The notes under the pieces: model-generated
Seen by the model: only the letters and a program-made list of their open reading frames with translations
Database searches by the model: none
What the model was told of the DNA's origin: nothing
Shown here: positions 24,580 through 35,294 of the stretch, one piece after another
Position numbering within the stretch: the stretch's first letter is position 1
Layout of the letters: every line of letters starts with the position of its first letter
Made by a program: the position numbers and the translations under genes
From: Epiperipatus broadwayi
Lineage: Eukaryota; Onychophora; Udeonychophora; Euonychophora; Peripatidae
DNA length: 64,000 nucleotides
Direction of reading: 5' to 3'
NCBI GenBank assembly: GCA_028023455.1
Contig: JAQFVV010000181.1
Coordinates: 1,928,001 to 1,992,000 of the forward strand

Positions 24580-25300
24580 GAAGGGCCTGTGTATAAATGG
24601 AGGTGGTATTAAATAGTACTACTCAGGAATTCAACACCAATGATGTAGCTTTTTGGAAGAATTGGGTTAAATATGTAGAATATTATATGTTCGTAATAAA
24701 ACAGGTAATGAGTGGCAATGTTTCTCTTTTTTATGGATCAGGATGTGATACAGCTGGTGAATATACTAACTTATCCTAAAAGACCAAAGGAACTTTCTCC
24801 ATATAAAGAAGTTACTGAGAAATTTTATTTTACTCTGGGAATATCAAAATGGGTAGCACGATTGAGGTTCTGAAATAGAAGGCAACTACCTCATGAAAAA
24901 TATGTTGATTATGATGTAGCATTAACAAATTTAGCTTAGGATTGCATGTTTATCCCTGAAATTATTAATATGCTATTAGAATAATTTTTTATGGTATGAT
25001 GGGCAAAAGTTTAAGGAAATGTTGAGTGACCCTGATCTAAATTATATATGGACCATGGATAAATGCATTATATAAGAAACTATGCAGAATAATACATCAG
25101 AATATATATTGCCACAATAGTTAGGGCAAAAAAAATACTCCAAATCCCAGTAAAGAGAAAAATTATGAAATGTATTATTGTTATAATAAACCTGGGCATT
25201 TGTGAAATAATGGCAAACACAAAAAACCTGTAGAAGTTGTGCAAAAAGAGGACATTTGGCATCCACCTACCATTTTAGAGGAATGTAGAAATGTTAATAC
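24580..25300 (+). pseudogene. Ty3/gypsy-type gag relic with two zinc knuckles
   Basis: Frames in this stretch, joined only through shifts, carry a gag-like block (FWKNWVKYVEYYM near 24650; then PKRPKELSPYKEVTEKFYF and RRQLPHEKYVDYDVALTN near 24900). These resemble the gag of K02A2.6-type gypsy elements common in animals. Two CCHC zinc-knuckle remnants follow near 25160-25260: CYYCYNKPGHL, cut by a stop, and CRSCAKRGHLASTYHF, in which the last cysteine position is tyrosine. In a live element gag packages the RNA. This copy has several stops and frameshifts and is dead. It leads directly into the protease remnant. Confidence 0.72.
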
Positions 25301-25369
25301 GCAAATGTTAGACTAGAAATCTTGGGAAAGGATGATCAATAAAAGTGTTAATGTAAAGAATTCAATTAC

Positions 25370-25770
25370 AATAAAATGGAATAAATACCATTAAATGTTA
25401 TTTGTGGCAAACTAATGATGGAAGTGGGCAGGAGAGCAGGTTTGTCATTGATATCTAATAGAAATTGGATAAAAATCATCAAAAAGTATGAGATCTACAC
25501 TGGAAACTGTCGACAACACATTAATGGAAACAAAATAATGTATGGGAAAGTTGTTATATATGTAAAGTTAAATTCAAAAGTAAAATTTCTCACATTAATA
25601 CAGACATGAAAATAGATATAGTTATTGTATCTCTAAAGATAAATTCAATATTAAAATTTCTTTCATTATATGTAGCAATATAAAGATTTTAATCCATTAC
25701 TGGGAAGAAACTGGTTTCAACTTTTAGGATTTCATGTCAATGTGATAAAGACAGTTTAAATGGCAACTAT
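25370..25770 (+). pseudogene. gypsy aspartic protease relic
   Basis: A 64-codon frame from 25415 begins MEVGRRAGLSLIS. In retroelement proteases of this kind an aspartate-threonine-glycine catalytic triad sits just before AGLSLIS. Here it reads GRR, so the active site is lost. A downstream segment near 25690-25730 reads NPLLGRNWFQLL, matching the conserved LLGR(D/N)W block that ends this protease. The protease once cleaved the polyprotein. The order gag, protease, RT agrees with gypsy organisation. Confidence 0.7.
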
Positions 25771-25859
25771 AATGTGGAAGAAATTGTCTAAGTCTGGATC
25801 AACAGAACTAAGAACACATCTGATAGATTGTAGTGTTGATTGAGGGTGCATAACCTATT

Positions 25860-26380
25860 ATTTGTAAACATCAGCTCGAGAGAAAAAATAGAGAAAATGC
25901 TTGATGAAATGGTTTTTAAAGGAATCTTAACATCAATAGAACATTTATCTTGGGCCACACTAGTGATTACAATAATGAAGCCCCAAGGAAAATTGAGATT
26001 ATGTGCTGATTATTGAATCACATTGAACAAATGTGTTAATAAAGGTTCATACCCTCTTCCAAATGTATGCAAAGAGCTGGTGTTGATACAAAAACTATTT
26101 ATTTCATGAAGCTAAATCTTACTGCAGCATTCCATCAAATTTCAGTAACTGAAAAAACATCAAAAATGTTAATATTGACTATTCATAAGGGATTGAAGAA
26201 GTGCAATGAATTGCAGTAAAATGATACACTAGCACTGAACATTTTCCTCATGAAAATGGATATTTTCAAATATATAAACACACAATTTCCTATTCATGTT
26301 ACATCTTGGCTATTGCTAAAACAGAGTTGGAATTAGAAAAGCAGTGGATACAGTTTGCTCAAAACAGGAAAAAACTGTGA
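25860..26380 (+). pseudogene. gypsy reverse transcriptase relic, N-terminal half
   Basis: Frames here read EKMLDEMVFKGIL, LSWATLVITIMKPQGKLRLC (near 25990), then YPLPNV (26050) and, after a shift, LTAAFHQISVTEKTSKM (26120) and TIHKGLKKCNE (26180). In order these are the approach helix, the KPDG-like block, the YPLP block and the region that normally carries the first catalytic aspartate (L-D-L/AYHQ). In this copy that position is asparagine (LNLTAAFHQ). A stop follows the LC-ADY block. The second catalytic block is not recognisable before the ribozyme-bearing insertion at 26393. Confidence 0.72.
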
Positions 26381-26652
26381 GCTAGAATTAATTAAACCAC
26401 TAAACATCATAGGATCATCATTTCTTATGCTTGCTCATAGGCTGTTATTAAAACAGGCAAAAGTGCTCTCAGATCCCAGGCTACTCACTGATGAATGCCA
26501 CAAGCTAGAAACTAGTCTGGGGATATTGGGTGAGTAGGCACTAGATAGAGATTTTATGCACAAGCCTTTTGGCATCCATTGATTACTCTGGATTGCACTG
26601 AGTGACACAATTTGTATGGAGAGTTTTGCCTGTTTTAATAGCTAGAATTAAT
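26381..26652 (+). mobile_element. 248 bp hammerhead-bearing insertion with 12 bp target duplication
   Basis: The direct repeat GCTAGAATTAAT flanks the insert at 26381-26392 and 26641-26652. The insert (26393-26640) interrupts the gypsy RT. Its inner part is an inverted repeat, TATTAAAACAGGCAAAA near 26445 against TTTTGCCTGTTTTAATA ending at 26640. A long imperfect stem around the hammerhead core includes GTGC/GCAC and CCCA/TGGG. It has no coding capacity. Size, direct repeats and a single hammerhead suggest a retrozyme-like or PLE-derived non-autonomous element mobilised by reverse transcription. Confidence 0.75.
26474..26530 (+). ncRNA. hammerhead ribozyme motif, type I, partly degenerate
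   Basis: The core box CTGATGA is at 26488-26494, GAAA at 26508-26511 and the cleavage triplet GTC at 26515-26517. Helix III is only three pairs (ACT 26511-26513 with AGT 26514-26516) without a loop, the minimal form known in Penelope-like elements and animal retrozymes. Helix I pairs CTCA (26484-26487) with TGGG (26518-26521), with one G-U, and extends distally through CCCA (26475) and TGGG (26527). Helix II (26495-26507) is weakened: only GC/GC closes and the two outer positions mismatch. Self-cleavage may be slow or lost. Predicted cleavage is after C26517. Confidence 0.72.
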
Positions 26653-26689
26653 ATTAATAAATGTATTGGTCTACTAAGGAAATAAAGTT

Positions 26690-27245
26690 TATCAGACATA
26701 CTATAAATGCAAATGAAAGATAAAAAATCCTGGTAGGTCAATAAAGATATTGATATTGCAGGTGTTTTTGGAACTTTTAAACTTTTATGAAAGATTTTTA
26801 ATGGTTGTCACGATTTAACCAGCTTCTGAATATATATGTGCATATATTAGACCAGTAAACATCATTCAGCTATTTAAAAAAAAACAAAAGATTTTTAATA
26901 TCTGTTGATCTAAATGTTATATTAACAACATGCTTTGGAATACGATGTTGTTATTTCCCAGTCATGTTATGGAAATGAAGAGTCTTGGCAGAAACTGATG
27001 AAAATTACAGCCAGATGGCAAGGAAACAGAAAACATTTTTGCCATTAAAAAATTTCACCAATATATTTATAGGTGCAATTTCCAGACCATCAACTGCTAA
27101 TGGGAATATTCAGCGAGGGAGAAATAATTACTGGACATGACAGCCAACACATGCTACTATGAATTAATATTTTATCAAGCTATGGCTATGAACTAGTTTA
27201 TAAGCCAGGGAAAAATTGATCATGTTGATGCTTTGTCCTGGTCAC
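26690..27245 (+). pseudogene. gypsy RT thumb and RNase H relic
   Basis: After the insertion the polyprotein resumes with FLELLNFYERFL near 26770 (the FLG-NYY-RFI block after the RT palm). Fragments near 26950-27060 recall the RNase H region, and EREK/KPGK-type text with VDAL at 27190-27240 is the usual end of RNase H just before integrase. Stops and shifts are frequent. An A-run and indels near 26880 separate the RT and RNase H parts. Active-site residues of RNase H cannot be confirmed. Confidence 0.62.
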
Positions 27246-27985
27246 CTGACATTAAGAAGGGAATATGTCATTGTGAAATTAATTACATAAATGTATTAAA
27301 CTCTATAGCACTTAATAGTTCAGTTATAGCTGATTGGGATAAACAAGACAAGAGATACATCCAACTTATAAAGGGGATAAAATATGGTTGGACTAAAACT
27401 TGTCCTATGGGAGGAATAAAATTGATTTGGAAGATATGAGATAATATTTCAGTCTGCAGTGGACATGCACTAATGAAAAGACCATGTGTTTGGTCTTCTT
27501 CATTAAGTTCATCTGAAAGATTTGACCTATCATATGTATGGTGGTCAAATTTCAGTAGTGATATTGAGCTGATGGTTAAAAGATGCACTATTACTAATGA
27601 ATTGCCATTTAAACAGAAACTTGGAGAAAGTTTATGACTCCTTGGATATATATCCATTTAGATCATGCAAGACCTTTAAATGGATACACAATACTGATTT
27701 TAGTTGATTCATTCTCTTATTGGATGGAAGGCAGATTAGTAAAAAACACAAGTGTAGAATGTGTCATAATGGTGCAAAAAGAAATATTTGCTATTCATGG
27801 GTAAAAGATAATAGAACAGATTTCACTTTGCAAAATTTAAGGATTTCTTACAAGGGATTAAATGTATTCTTGCTTCACCATATCACCCTGAAAGTAATGG
27901 AATAGTGGAGAAAACAGTTAAACAATTGCAGAATATGTTGGGGAAAAAATGTAGAATAAAGTATGTACCAGAAACATTAATTCAA
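27246..27985 (+). pseudogene. gypsy integrase relic
   Basis: Fragments in order: WWSNFSSDIELMVKRCTITN (27540-27600), matching the WPG/S-DI--MV-RC-IC block that holds the zinc-binding end and leads to the catalytic core; a segment near 27660-27760 around ILVDSFSYWMEG; and GIKCILASPYHPESNGIVEK (27855-27910), matching the PYHP-SNG-(A/V)E block with the third catalytic residue. A final KTVKQLQNMLGKKC is readable at 27915-27955. Stops and several frameshifts disable it. The C-terminal domain is not seen. This is the natural end of the gag-pol relic that starts near 24580. Confidence 0.78.
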
Positions 27986-28130
27986 TGTTGATCAAAAACA
28001 TTGGATTAATAGTAATTACTAGATTTAATTTAAGTTAGAACAAACAAAGAAAAACAGGCAATTAATAGTAATTATCAGATTTAATTAATTTAGGACAAAG
28101 AAAAACAACAACTAATTAGGATTAATTATA
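27986..28130. repeat. short tandem duplication after the integrase relic
   Basis: The text TTAATAGTAATTA(C/T)(T/C)AGATTTAATT, followed by an AGAACAAA / AGGACAAA and GAAAAACA tract, appears twice, from about 28007 and 28061. The period is about 54 bp with a small deletion in the second copy. Confidence 0.7.
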
Positions 28131-29700
28131 TTAATGAAAGTAAAACATGAATAGTAAGAAAAAAATAGTAAGAAAGAAAAGCTGAAGATAGTGGAAAGAT
28201 TTGTTCTCATGTCTTATGAAAAAGCTATATATATTGGATGAGAAGAGAGGAAAAAAAGAAAATATGGATGGAAAATCCAACTGCACAGCAAGAATATTAT
28301 GTAGCTGATAAGGAATCTGTAGAAAATGGGGAGATTCTGCATTATAGTAATTGTCTCTCACCATATTAAATCCATAACCATTATTTATGTGCAAAGAATA
28401 TAAATTATAGAAGTACTTTTTAATATTCATTTACACATAGCTATAATTATAAATTTCTATATGATGGAAATGATGAAAATCATAGGATAAGGCAACAGAA
28501 AAACACTAGCTGCAGCCCAAATGATGTTCTTCCAATAGTAAAAAAAACTATTGTAGAGAATCCAAAAATGGTGATCTAAAGATGTAGCTTTTGTTTGCCT
28601 ATTATAAAACAATTTTCTTATTGACCATACTCATATAACTCTATAGAAGGAAAATATTAATAACATTAGGAAGGAATTGACATGAATCAACCAACAAATA
28701 TAAACTTAATCTGAAATAATATTGAAGACAAAAACTATTTTTTTCTTCAAGCTGACAATAAAGGTGTAACTATGATAGCAAGTGAAGTGAATTATTAAAG
28801 AAGCCATAGTAAGATATTTTTAATTATATATATAAATGTAAGTAATGTACCTCAATAATTTAAACCTTACAAGATATTTTATTATATATATTGAAACTAT
28901 GTTTCATAGCAAGATACATGAATAGACAGAAATAGCAGTAGGGGTTTAAAATATAACGTTAGGAGCATAGAATTGAATCAATGCACATGTAGATAAAGCT
29001 ATCGAATTAGCAATTTAAAAACATTAAGGAAATAGGTTTCATATATATTTACGTTTATATGTGTGTGTGAATAAAAATATATGGTGCAAACAGTGACTTT
29101 AAGAGAAAATGATGAAATTTATGCAAATTATAGTCACTGGATATCAAAAGAAAAAATATATTTCATTTTTTTATTACTGAATATTTAAAAAGAAGTAAAA
29201 TTTTAAAAAATTACCTTTATTTTTATGGATTAAGATTGTGTGTTAAATTGGTTACATTTTTAATTATTAAAATTACAGTTGCTTTTTATAATATAGAAAA
29301 AAAATTAGTAAAGAAATTCTTTTAAAGTCTATCATTGTAAGATGAGAAAAATAAAATAAATTGTTTAGAAAAAAAAAAAATTATTTAATTACTAAAATAT
29401 ATATATATATTAATAAAAATTTGAGTCTGTAATAGAGCTGCTAAAATGTTTTGTCTGCGAGACGGGGCATTTTGACTGTAACGGGAAAGGAAAAGGGAGA
29501 AAAATGTGTTGAAGATCAATAAAAAAAAATTTTTATATAATTTCAATACTAACTTTAATAATTTTAATAATAAAATACAATTAAAAATAAATATTGTAAA
29601 TGAACTTTTTCAAAAAGAAAAATAGTTCAAAATTAATAAGCATTTAACTTTGTAAGTTAGATGTTTTAGAAATAATACATTACAATTTGTAATACATTTT
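28131..29700. other. AT-rich DNA, no gene seen
   Basis: No long terminal repeat for the gypsy relic could be identified here. A TA microsatellite lies at about 29399-29410. The 99-codon minus frame 28131-28430 is AT-driven and carries no recognisable motif. Confidence 0.45.
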
Positions 29701-29706
29701 AAATCC

Positions 29707-31345
29707 TTTTCCTATCTTTTTCAACATTATCCTTCTTTGACCATTCATACTTTTCTGAACTTTTTGCAACAATTTTTTGTTCTCTTTTACAATGTTGTAA
29801 AATTCAGAATAAGATCTACTATAAATGAAAACATGTTGAACTATGCTTTCACTTGTGAAAATGGAGATGGAGTTGCCATTCTTGGTCCATTGGGAAGAAA
29901 TAATAAAAGATATACGTTTAACATTAGCATTATGATCTGGAATTGCATGAAAGTATTGGCATATCTTTAATAAATTCCATTTTCCTTTCTCTCTTATTTA
30001 TTTGCTTTAAAAAGAAGACGCCATTTCTCATGCATATCTTTTTCATTTTTTTCATTATTCGATATTTGGGTTTCTATAAATGATTTTAGATAGAATACTT
30101 CCTCAAACCAAGTATCTGTTATTTTAATTTATTTTTCCAGTAAATACGAAATTGTCTCCTCTGCAATCTTCTATTGGGATATTTTATTTAAAGTCACCCA
30201 TGTTGCAGTAGTGAAATAAGCTTTAACTTCTTTGTCAAATACCTCAATTTCTGCTGAACAAAATGCATTTTTCTTCAACATGTCATATAACTATCTCGTG
30301 TGATTGCCTATGAAACTGCTTCTCAATTTTTTATTCAAAATACTTTTAACTCTTCTAATTGATTGTTCACTTCGTCTATAGTAATCTTACTTTTTTCAAC
30401 TTTCTTTATTTGTTTTTATTTAAGAAAAATTTGGCTGTGTAAAAATGAAGTATACATTTCTGCAAGCAGATAATAGAAGTTAAGTATTGTCTTTAGGGCA
30501 TTTTCTTCAGCTGTAAAAAAACTTTTAAAGGTTTCCATAGCTTTACAATACATTCAATGGCAAGCATTAATGACAACCATCTAGTTCTTAAATATGCCAT
30601 TATATTACTGTATGTAAGCTCTGCATAAGCACAAAACTCTTTGGTTCTTTCAACCTTCAAAGTATACATTGAAAAATTCTTGTAAATTTTAAGAACAATA
30701 GATTTTATGTCAATGGATAAAACAGCACCAGAAGAATTATTACGAAGTACTTAAACCAGGCATCTAACTCATTCTACATCTCTTGGTAAAGATTCTTTTA
30801 ATTTAAAAAACATTACTGATTTCTTGTCTTTGACTGCCTCTGAAACTTATATTTGGGTAATCTGTACCAAAGACTATAATATTCTCTGTAAGAATTTTTA
30901 ATTTTTCCAATATCTTCATACAAAATAAAGACACGGTATTGGACACATCATTTTGTAATGTGTTGTTTTAATAATTTCACTTGTAAATATTTTGTTTCTG
31001 AAAATTAATGTATTAGCAATGGGAACATCTTTTCTGCATTGTGATTGCTAGACTCAATTGAGATTCCAAACAGCAGAATATTTTTAAATTCAGTTTTAAT
31101 TGGCGACATAGAATGTGGAGCCAAAATATTCTCTATTATAACAGTCACTTTAGTTCTAGCATTTGTCTGTTTTTTCACTATATTTGAATCTGAATACATA
31201 AGAGTATTTCATTTAGTAATGCAATTTAATGAAGTAAATGACTGATGGTGATTTATAACTTTATATGCAGTTGTCAACTCAGCTGTACAAAACAAAACAT
31301 CTGTTGAATTTTATTTAATCTTACATGTGGTTATATTTTTAGAAA
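29707..31345 (-). pseudogene. hAT-family transposase relic
   Basis: Read on the minus strand from right to left, blocks typical of an animal hAT transposase family appear in order: TAELTTAYKVINHHQSF (31275-31225), VKKQTNARTKVTVIIENILA (31175-31115), LFGISIESSNHNAEKMF (31075-31020), LEKLKILTENIIVFGTD with PNISF (30910-30850), DIKSIVLKIYKNFSMYT (30705-30655), AYLRTRWLSLMLAIE (30605-30560), and the C-terminal dimerisation part ending FYNIVKENKKLLQKV (29810-29765). The family is a cut-and-paste DNA transposase related to host genes of the ZBED/SCAND3 sort. Many stops and frameshifts break it, especially 30530-30000, so it is inactive. The N-terminal zinc finger and terminal inverted repeats were not found. 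Confidence 0.85.
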
Positions 31346-32247
31346 ATAGTGCAACAGGTAATTTAGATTTATGATTAGTGTTTTAAATAAAATAGTGACT
31401 TTTCTTTTGAGCGCTTGATGTTAAGAGAAGTTTATAATAAATGCATTTTGAATCAAGCTTGGTTCTTTCAAGGTCTTCTTCGATTAGTGGTTTGAATATG
31501 ATCTTTTATACTTGATTTCCCTCCATGACTTAAAGATAAATAAATATTGCACACTAAATAAAATGCTTCAAAATCGTTTTTTTTTTTTAATAAATGACCA
31601 CTTTTGTAAATTCTTCAGAAAAATGGCAATTTCATTTTGCATTTTGTTTATTTACACTACACTTTGTTTATCTGGAAAACAACACAATGTAATATAAAAT
31701 TATTATCATTTGACAATGGTTCTCATGACTGCTATGCAAAACATGCTTTGGTCATTCATGCATGGTTCATGTTACATTATCCATTATTGACATTCGATGA
31801 ACTGCTTACTAAACATCGATATAATTCAGTAGATCATATAATAGTGCAATAATTTTTTTATAGTACTTAACTTATTTATTAATAATTAAAAAAATCTAAT
31901 ATAGTGAAATAAAATATAACTAAAGCCAGACACTGGAACAATTTTGTTGTTCATTGGGACATAATTTTAGAAACAGGGGCATGTCCCTGTGTACTAGAAT
32001 GTAATGATATCAGATTAAGCTTTTATTTTGGTTTTATTAATTAAAAAAGCCTTTGTATACTTATTTGTATTTATGGAGTAATTAGTTTATTGTGAAAATT
32101 CAAGTTAATCCCAGAGATAATAAAACTCTAAAAAATCTAGATAAAGAGAGATTATGCCCTAAAAAAGATATAAAAAGGCTTAAATAAGCAAAAAATTTCA
32201 GTGGATTTCTAGCTTGTGGAGGGAAATAAGATTGTGTGATATTAAGA
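31346..32247. other. AT-rich DNA upstream of the hAT relic
   Basis: Part of 31346-31560 may hold the decayed N-terminus of the hAT transposase on the minus strand, but no motif is clear. The small plus-strand frames 31512-31852 are not recognisable. Confidence 0.4.
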
Positions 32248-32556
32248 AAGTATATCAATATTTATCATATAATATTAAATCATCCATGCACTTTACTACT
32301 GTTACACAATGCTTTATTTACCACCCTCTTTTACAGTTTAAGTTTCGATTGCCCCAGCAATCCTCTCAGAATTCTTATATCTCCTAACTTCAACTTCTAA
32401 ATTCAAATTTTAAAATTTTATACACTTTATTTACCACCCTCTTTTACAGTTTTGATAAATTCAAATTTTAAAATTGTGTTAAAGTGCATGGATGATTTAG
32501 TATTATATAATAAACATTTGGCAATGCAATAAGAAAGAGTAAGTATATCAATATTT
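32248..32556. mobile_element. 277 bp foldback insertion with 16 bp target duplication
   Basis: AAGTATATCAATATTT occurs directly repeated at 32248-32263 and 32541-32556. The insert has inverted ends TAAATCATCCATGCACTTTA (32276) and TAAAGTGCATGGATGATTTA (32480). An internal phrase ACTTTATTTACCACCCTCTT appears twice in direct orientation (about 32315 and 32425). A truncated relative lies at 10540-10690. The long direct repeats favour insertion by a reverse-transcription mechanism rather than by a transposase with a fixed short duplication. Confidence 0.82.
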
Positions 32557-34367
32557 CCAAAGTATTGATGTAAACATTCATTGTAGAAGTAACCTACTCT
32601 ACATAGAAGAATAGAAGAAAAGTTTGATTTCCCAAATTTCCTGAGTAGTGCCATGAAGCAAATTGTAAATGTCAGTAGTATGCAAAATGCAGGAAAGAAA
32701 ATCAAATTTCATCTGATGGATGTTTTATCTAAATATGACTAATAAAAAAAGTAAAATTTTAATTTCTTATGATAACTATAATAAAATGTGAGCATGAACA
32801 TCATTTAATTCTACTTATCTGGAAGCTTTGTCTTTATTCAAGATGTAAAAGAAAGAAAAAATATTGACAAGAAACCTTGTTAGCAAACCAAGATATAACG
32901 GTATTTATGCTTATATCAAACTATATTAAAATTTCTCTAAGGATAGTTAACTGCTCTACCAAAAATAACAAAAATAATGTTTTAAAATTAATTCCTAGTA
33001 ATAATTCTGTATGTCAATAAATGTATTTATGCTTTAGATTCTATATAATTAGAAATTAGGTCAAAGATAAGAGCTGCTGCTCTTGTCATTTGAAATTGTT
33101 AATCTTGTGTTAAGATTTGTAGAGCTCCCTACTGTCACATTTAGGCACAGAGTCTTAAGATTATCAACTTTAATGGTTTTGTTTAAATAATTCTGTATTT
33201 AAAACAAAAGAAAGAAGGCAAAAAATGGTCAGCATGTTTAATCTAGAAGATAAACAAAAATATTTTTTTAATTTTTTTTTTCAAAGTTATGCAGTACATT
33301 AAGAAAAGAAAAAAAGGAGACTAATTTTTGTTAAACTATCTAGTTTGAATGTAAAAAAAGAAAAGATAATAATATATTTAAATTATTAGTTTAAATGTTT
33401 TATATTCATGTCTTAGAAAGTTATCAAAATTTAAGGTTTTATAACACAAACTGAGAGATTACACAAACATACAGAAGTGTGTATGATTCCATGTTCTAAA
33501 TTTTTTGCATTTTCGCATACTTCTTTTAACACTTAGATGTGTCAGATGATATTTTTGGTCATTTTTGAAATTCAAAATGGTGGAGATCACGTACTAAAAG
33601 AGCACCAAAAATTTAATGTTTAATGCCCGATTGTTTATTTTATAGCCATACATAAAAATAAGTATGATACCTATACATGTGTGTTTGAGTGTGCATTGAT
33701 TTCATGGCAGAGATCAATGATGAAATATATTATAAGAAGTGTATGAATAAAATATGTTGTAAAATAATAAGATCTACTACTATTGAATGATCAAGAAAAT
33801 AGTTGCATGTGTGATGCTTATACCCTTTACTTTAAATAATAAAGATAATATAATCAATGAAGATACAGAATAAAATTATTAATTTATATGTGCAATGATA
33901 ATTTAATGTTATGTTTAAATTATATGAAATGTTGATGAAACAGTATTAGGATACAGCAGACATTTATAGTGAGGTGTTTCTGAATCAGTTTCTTGTCTAA
34001 TGTGAAACATTCATATGAAGATGAGTGAGTTTGAAGAGAAAAATATAAAGTGCTCATGTATTTAAGGATTAACAGTTGAAATTTGGCTATAACTTTACTA
34101 GTCTACTTACTGGCACATTGTGATCATTCTATGACACGAGTTGCTTTCTAAACTTAATATTATTAGTGACATAGATTATAAAAAACTGCTTCAGATTCAT
34201 AATGAAATACTTAATGATGTCATGTTAATATGATTCAGAATAGGATGATTTAGATGGATACATGTTAATGTATGTCATGATCTTTATGATAGCACACGTG
34301 TACACACATTCATAGAATAATTAGAGTTGTGCTATGTATTAAATTTGTGTGTTGTATGTATATATAT
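32557..34367. other. AT-rich DNA, no gene seen
   Basis: No recognisable coding or structural feature was found, apart from A/T runs and short TG-rich words. Confidence 0.5.
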
Positions 34368-35294
34368 ACACCTGGGCCTCATTTTATGCAGTAGATAGGT
34401 TCCACAGAAAACCTGCATTAAAAAAAATTGCACAAAAATAGACTTAATTTACCTTGAAAAATGGGGGATAGGGTCTGTAATTTTCAGAATTCGCATAAAA
34501 GCAAAGCAACAAGGAAAAATTACTTTAAAATTCGCATTAAAAAATAAGCAATTAAATTATGACTAATAAAAAATTTCAAATATTTGAAAAAAATTAATAT
34601 AAGATAAACTTTTTTTTACTTTTTTTATTACTACAGTATTTTATTTTACATTTTTCATACATATTTCAATCATTACTGCTAGCATTCATTTGTAAACTGG
34701 TAAGAAATCAGACTCGATGTGATGTGATGTATTGTGGCTTCTCCTTAAATGAAGTCAAGAATCTCTCAACAATTATGCCCAGGGAAACCTGTTAGCCACT
34801 TTATTTTTATTCGTGATGTGATGTACAACTAACACCATTTTTAGTCTTGTGCTGCGTTAATGGTTTTATATTTCTATATTTAAAAAATAAGAACAAAAAG
34901 ATTATACATTATCATTAGAAAGATTATTTTCAGTTTATAATCTTCATATTTATTGTGATATTTTTATATGTAAGTATAAATTTTTTGAATATTTATTGTG
35001 ATATTTTTATATGTAAGTATACATCTATTATTATTATTTACTCATTAGTATAAATAGGTTATTTACATAGAAGCTAAGTTGTAAATACAGCTTCAGGCCA
35101 TATTTACGTTAGCTGCTAATATAACATTATATTTTTGAAAAAAAAAGTATTTCGAGTGAAAATAAGTTATTGATAATTTAAATTTCTTGATATCTAATAA
35201 ATATAGTGAAATATGAAAGATATTAAGAAGAAACATGAATTGCATAACTTCAAAATCACATTAAAATAATCCACATAAAATGAGACCCAGGTGT
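34368..35294. mobile_element. 927 bp non-autonomous DNA transposon, possibly pogo/Tigger-like
   Basis: Terminal inverted repeats ACACCTGGG(C/T)CTCATTTTATG match at 20 of 21 positions (34368-34388 against 35274-35294). Both ends sit in TATATA, consistent with a TA target. Sub-terminal text (GATAGGTTCCACAGAAAACC, TGCATTAAA, GAATTCGCATAAAAGC) is reminiscent of the degenerate sub-terminal repeats of pogo/Tigger elements. No transposase frame lies inside. A 33 bp tandem duplication occurs at 34947-35021. The superfamily call is an inference. Confidence 0.75.
34947..35021. repeat. tandem duplication of a ~33 bp AT-rich unit
   Basis: ATATTTATTGTGATATTTTT followed by ATATGTAAGTATA is present at 34947 and 34989, separated by about 9 bases. 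Confidence 0.85.

Noticed and set aside
27283-27657. 124-codon minus-strand frame
   Set aside because: It is antisense to the gypsy integrase relic, whose plus-strand motifs are clear.
28131-28430. 99-codon minus-strand frame
   Set aside because: AT-driven, with no recognisable domain, and explained by a purine-rich plus strand.
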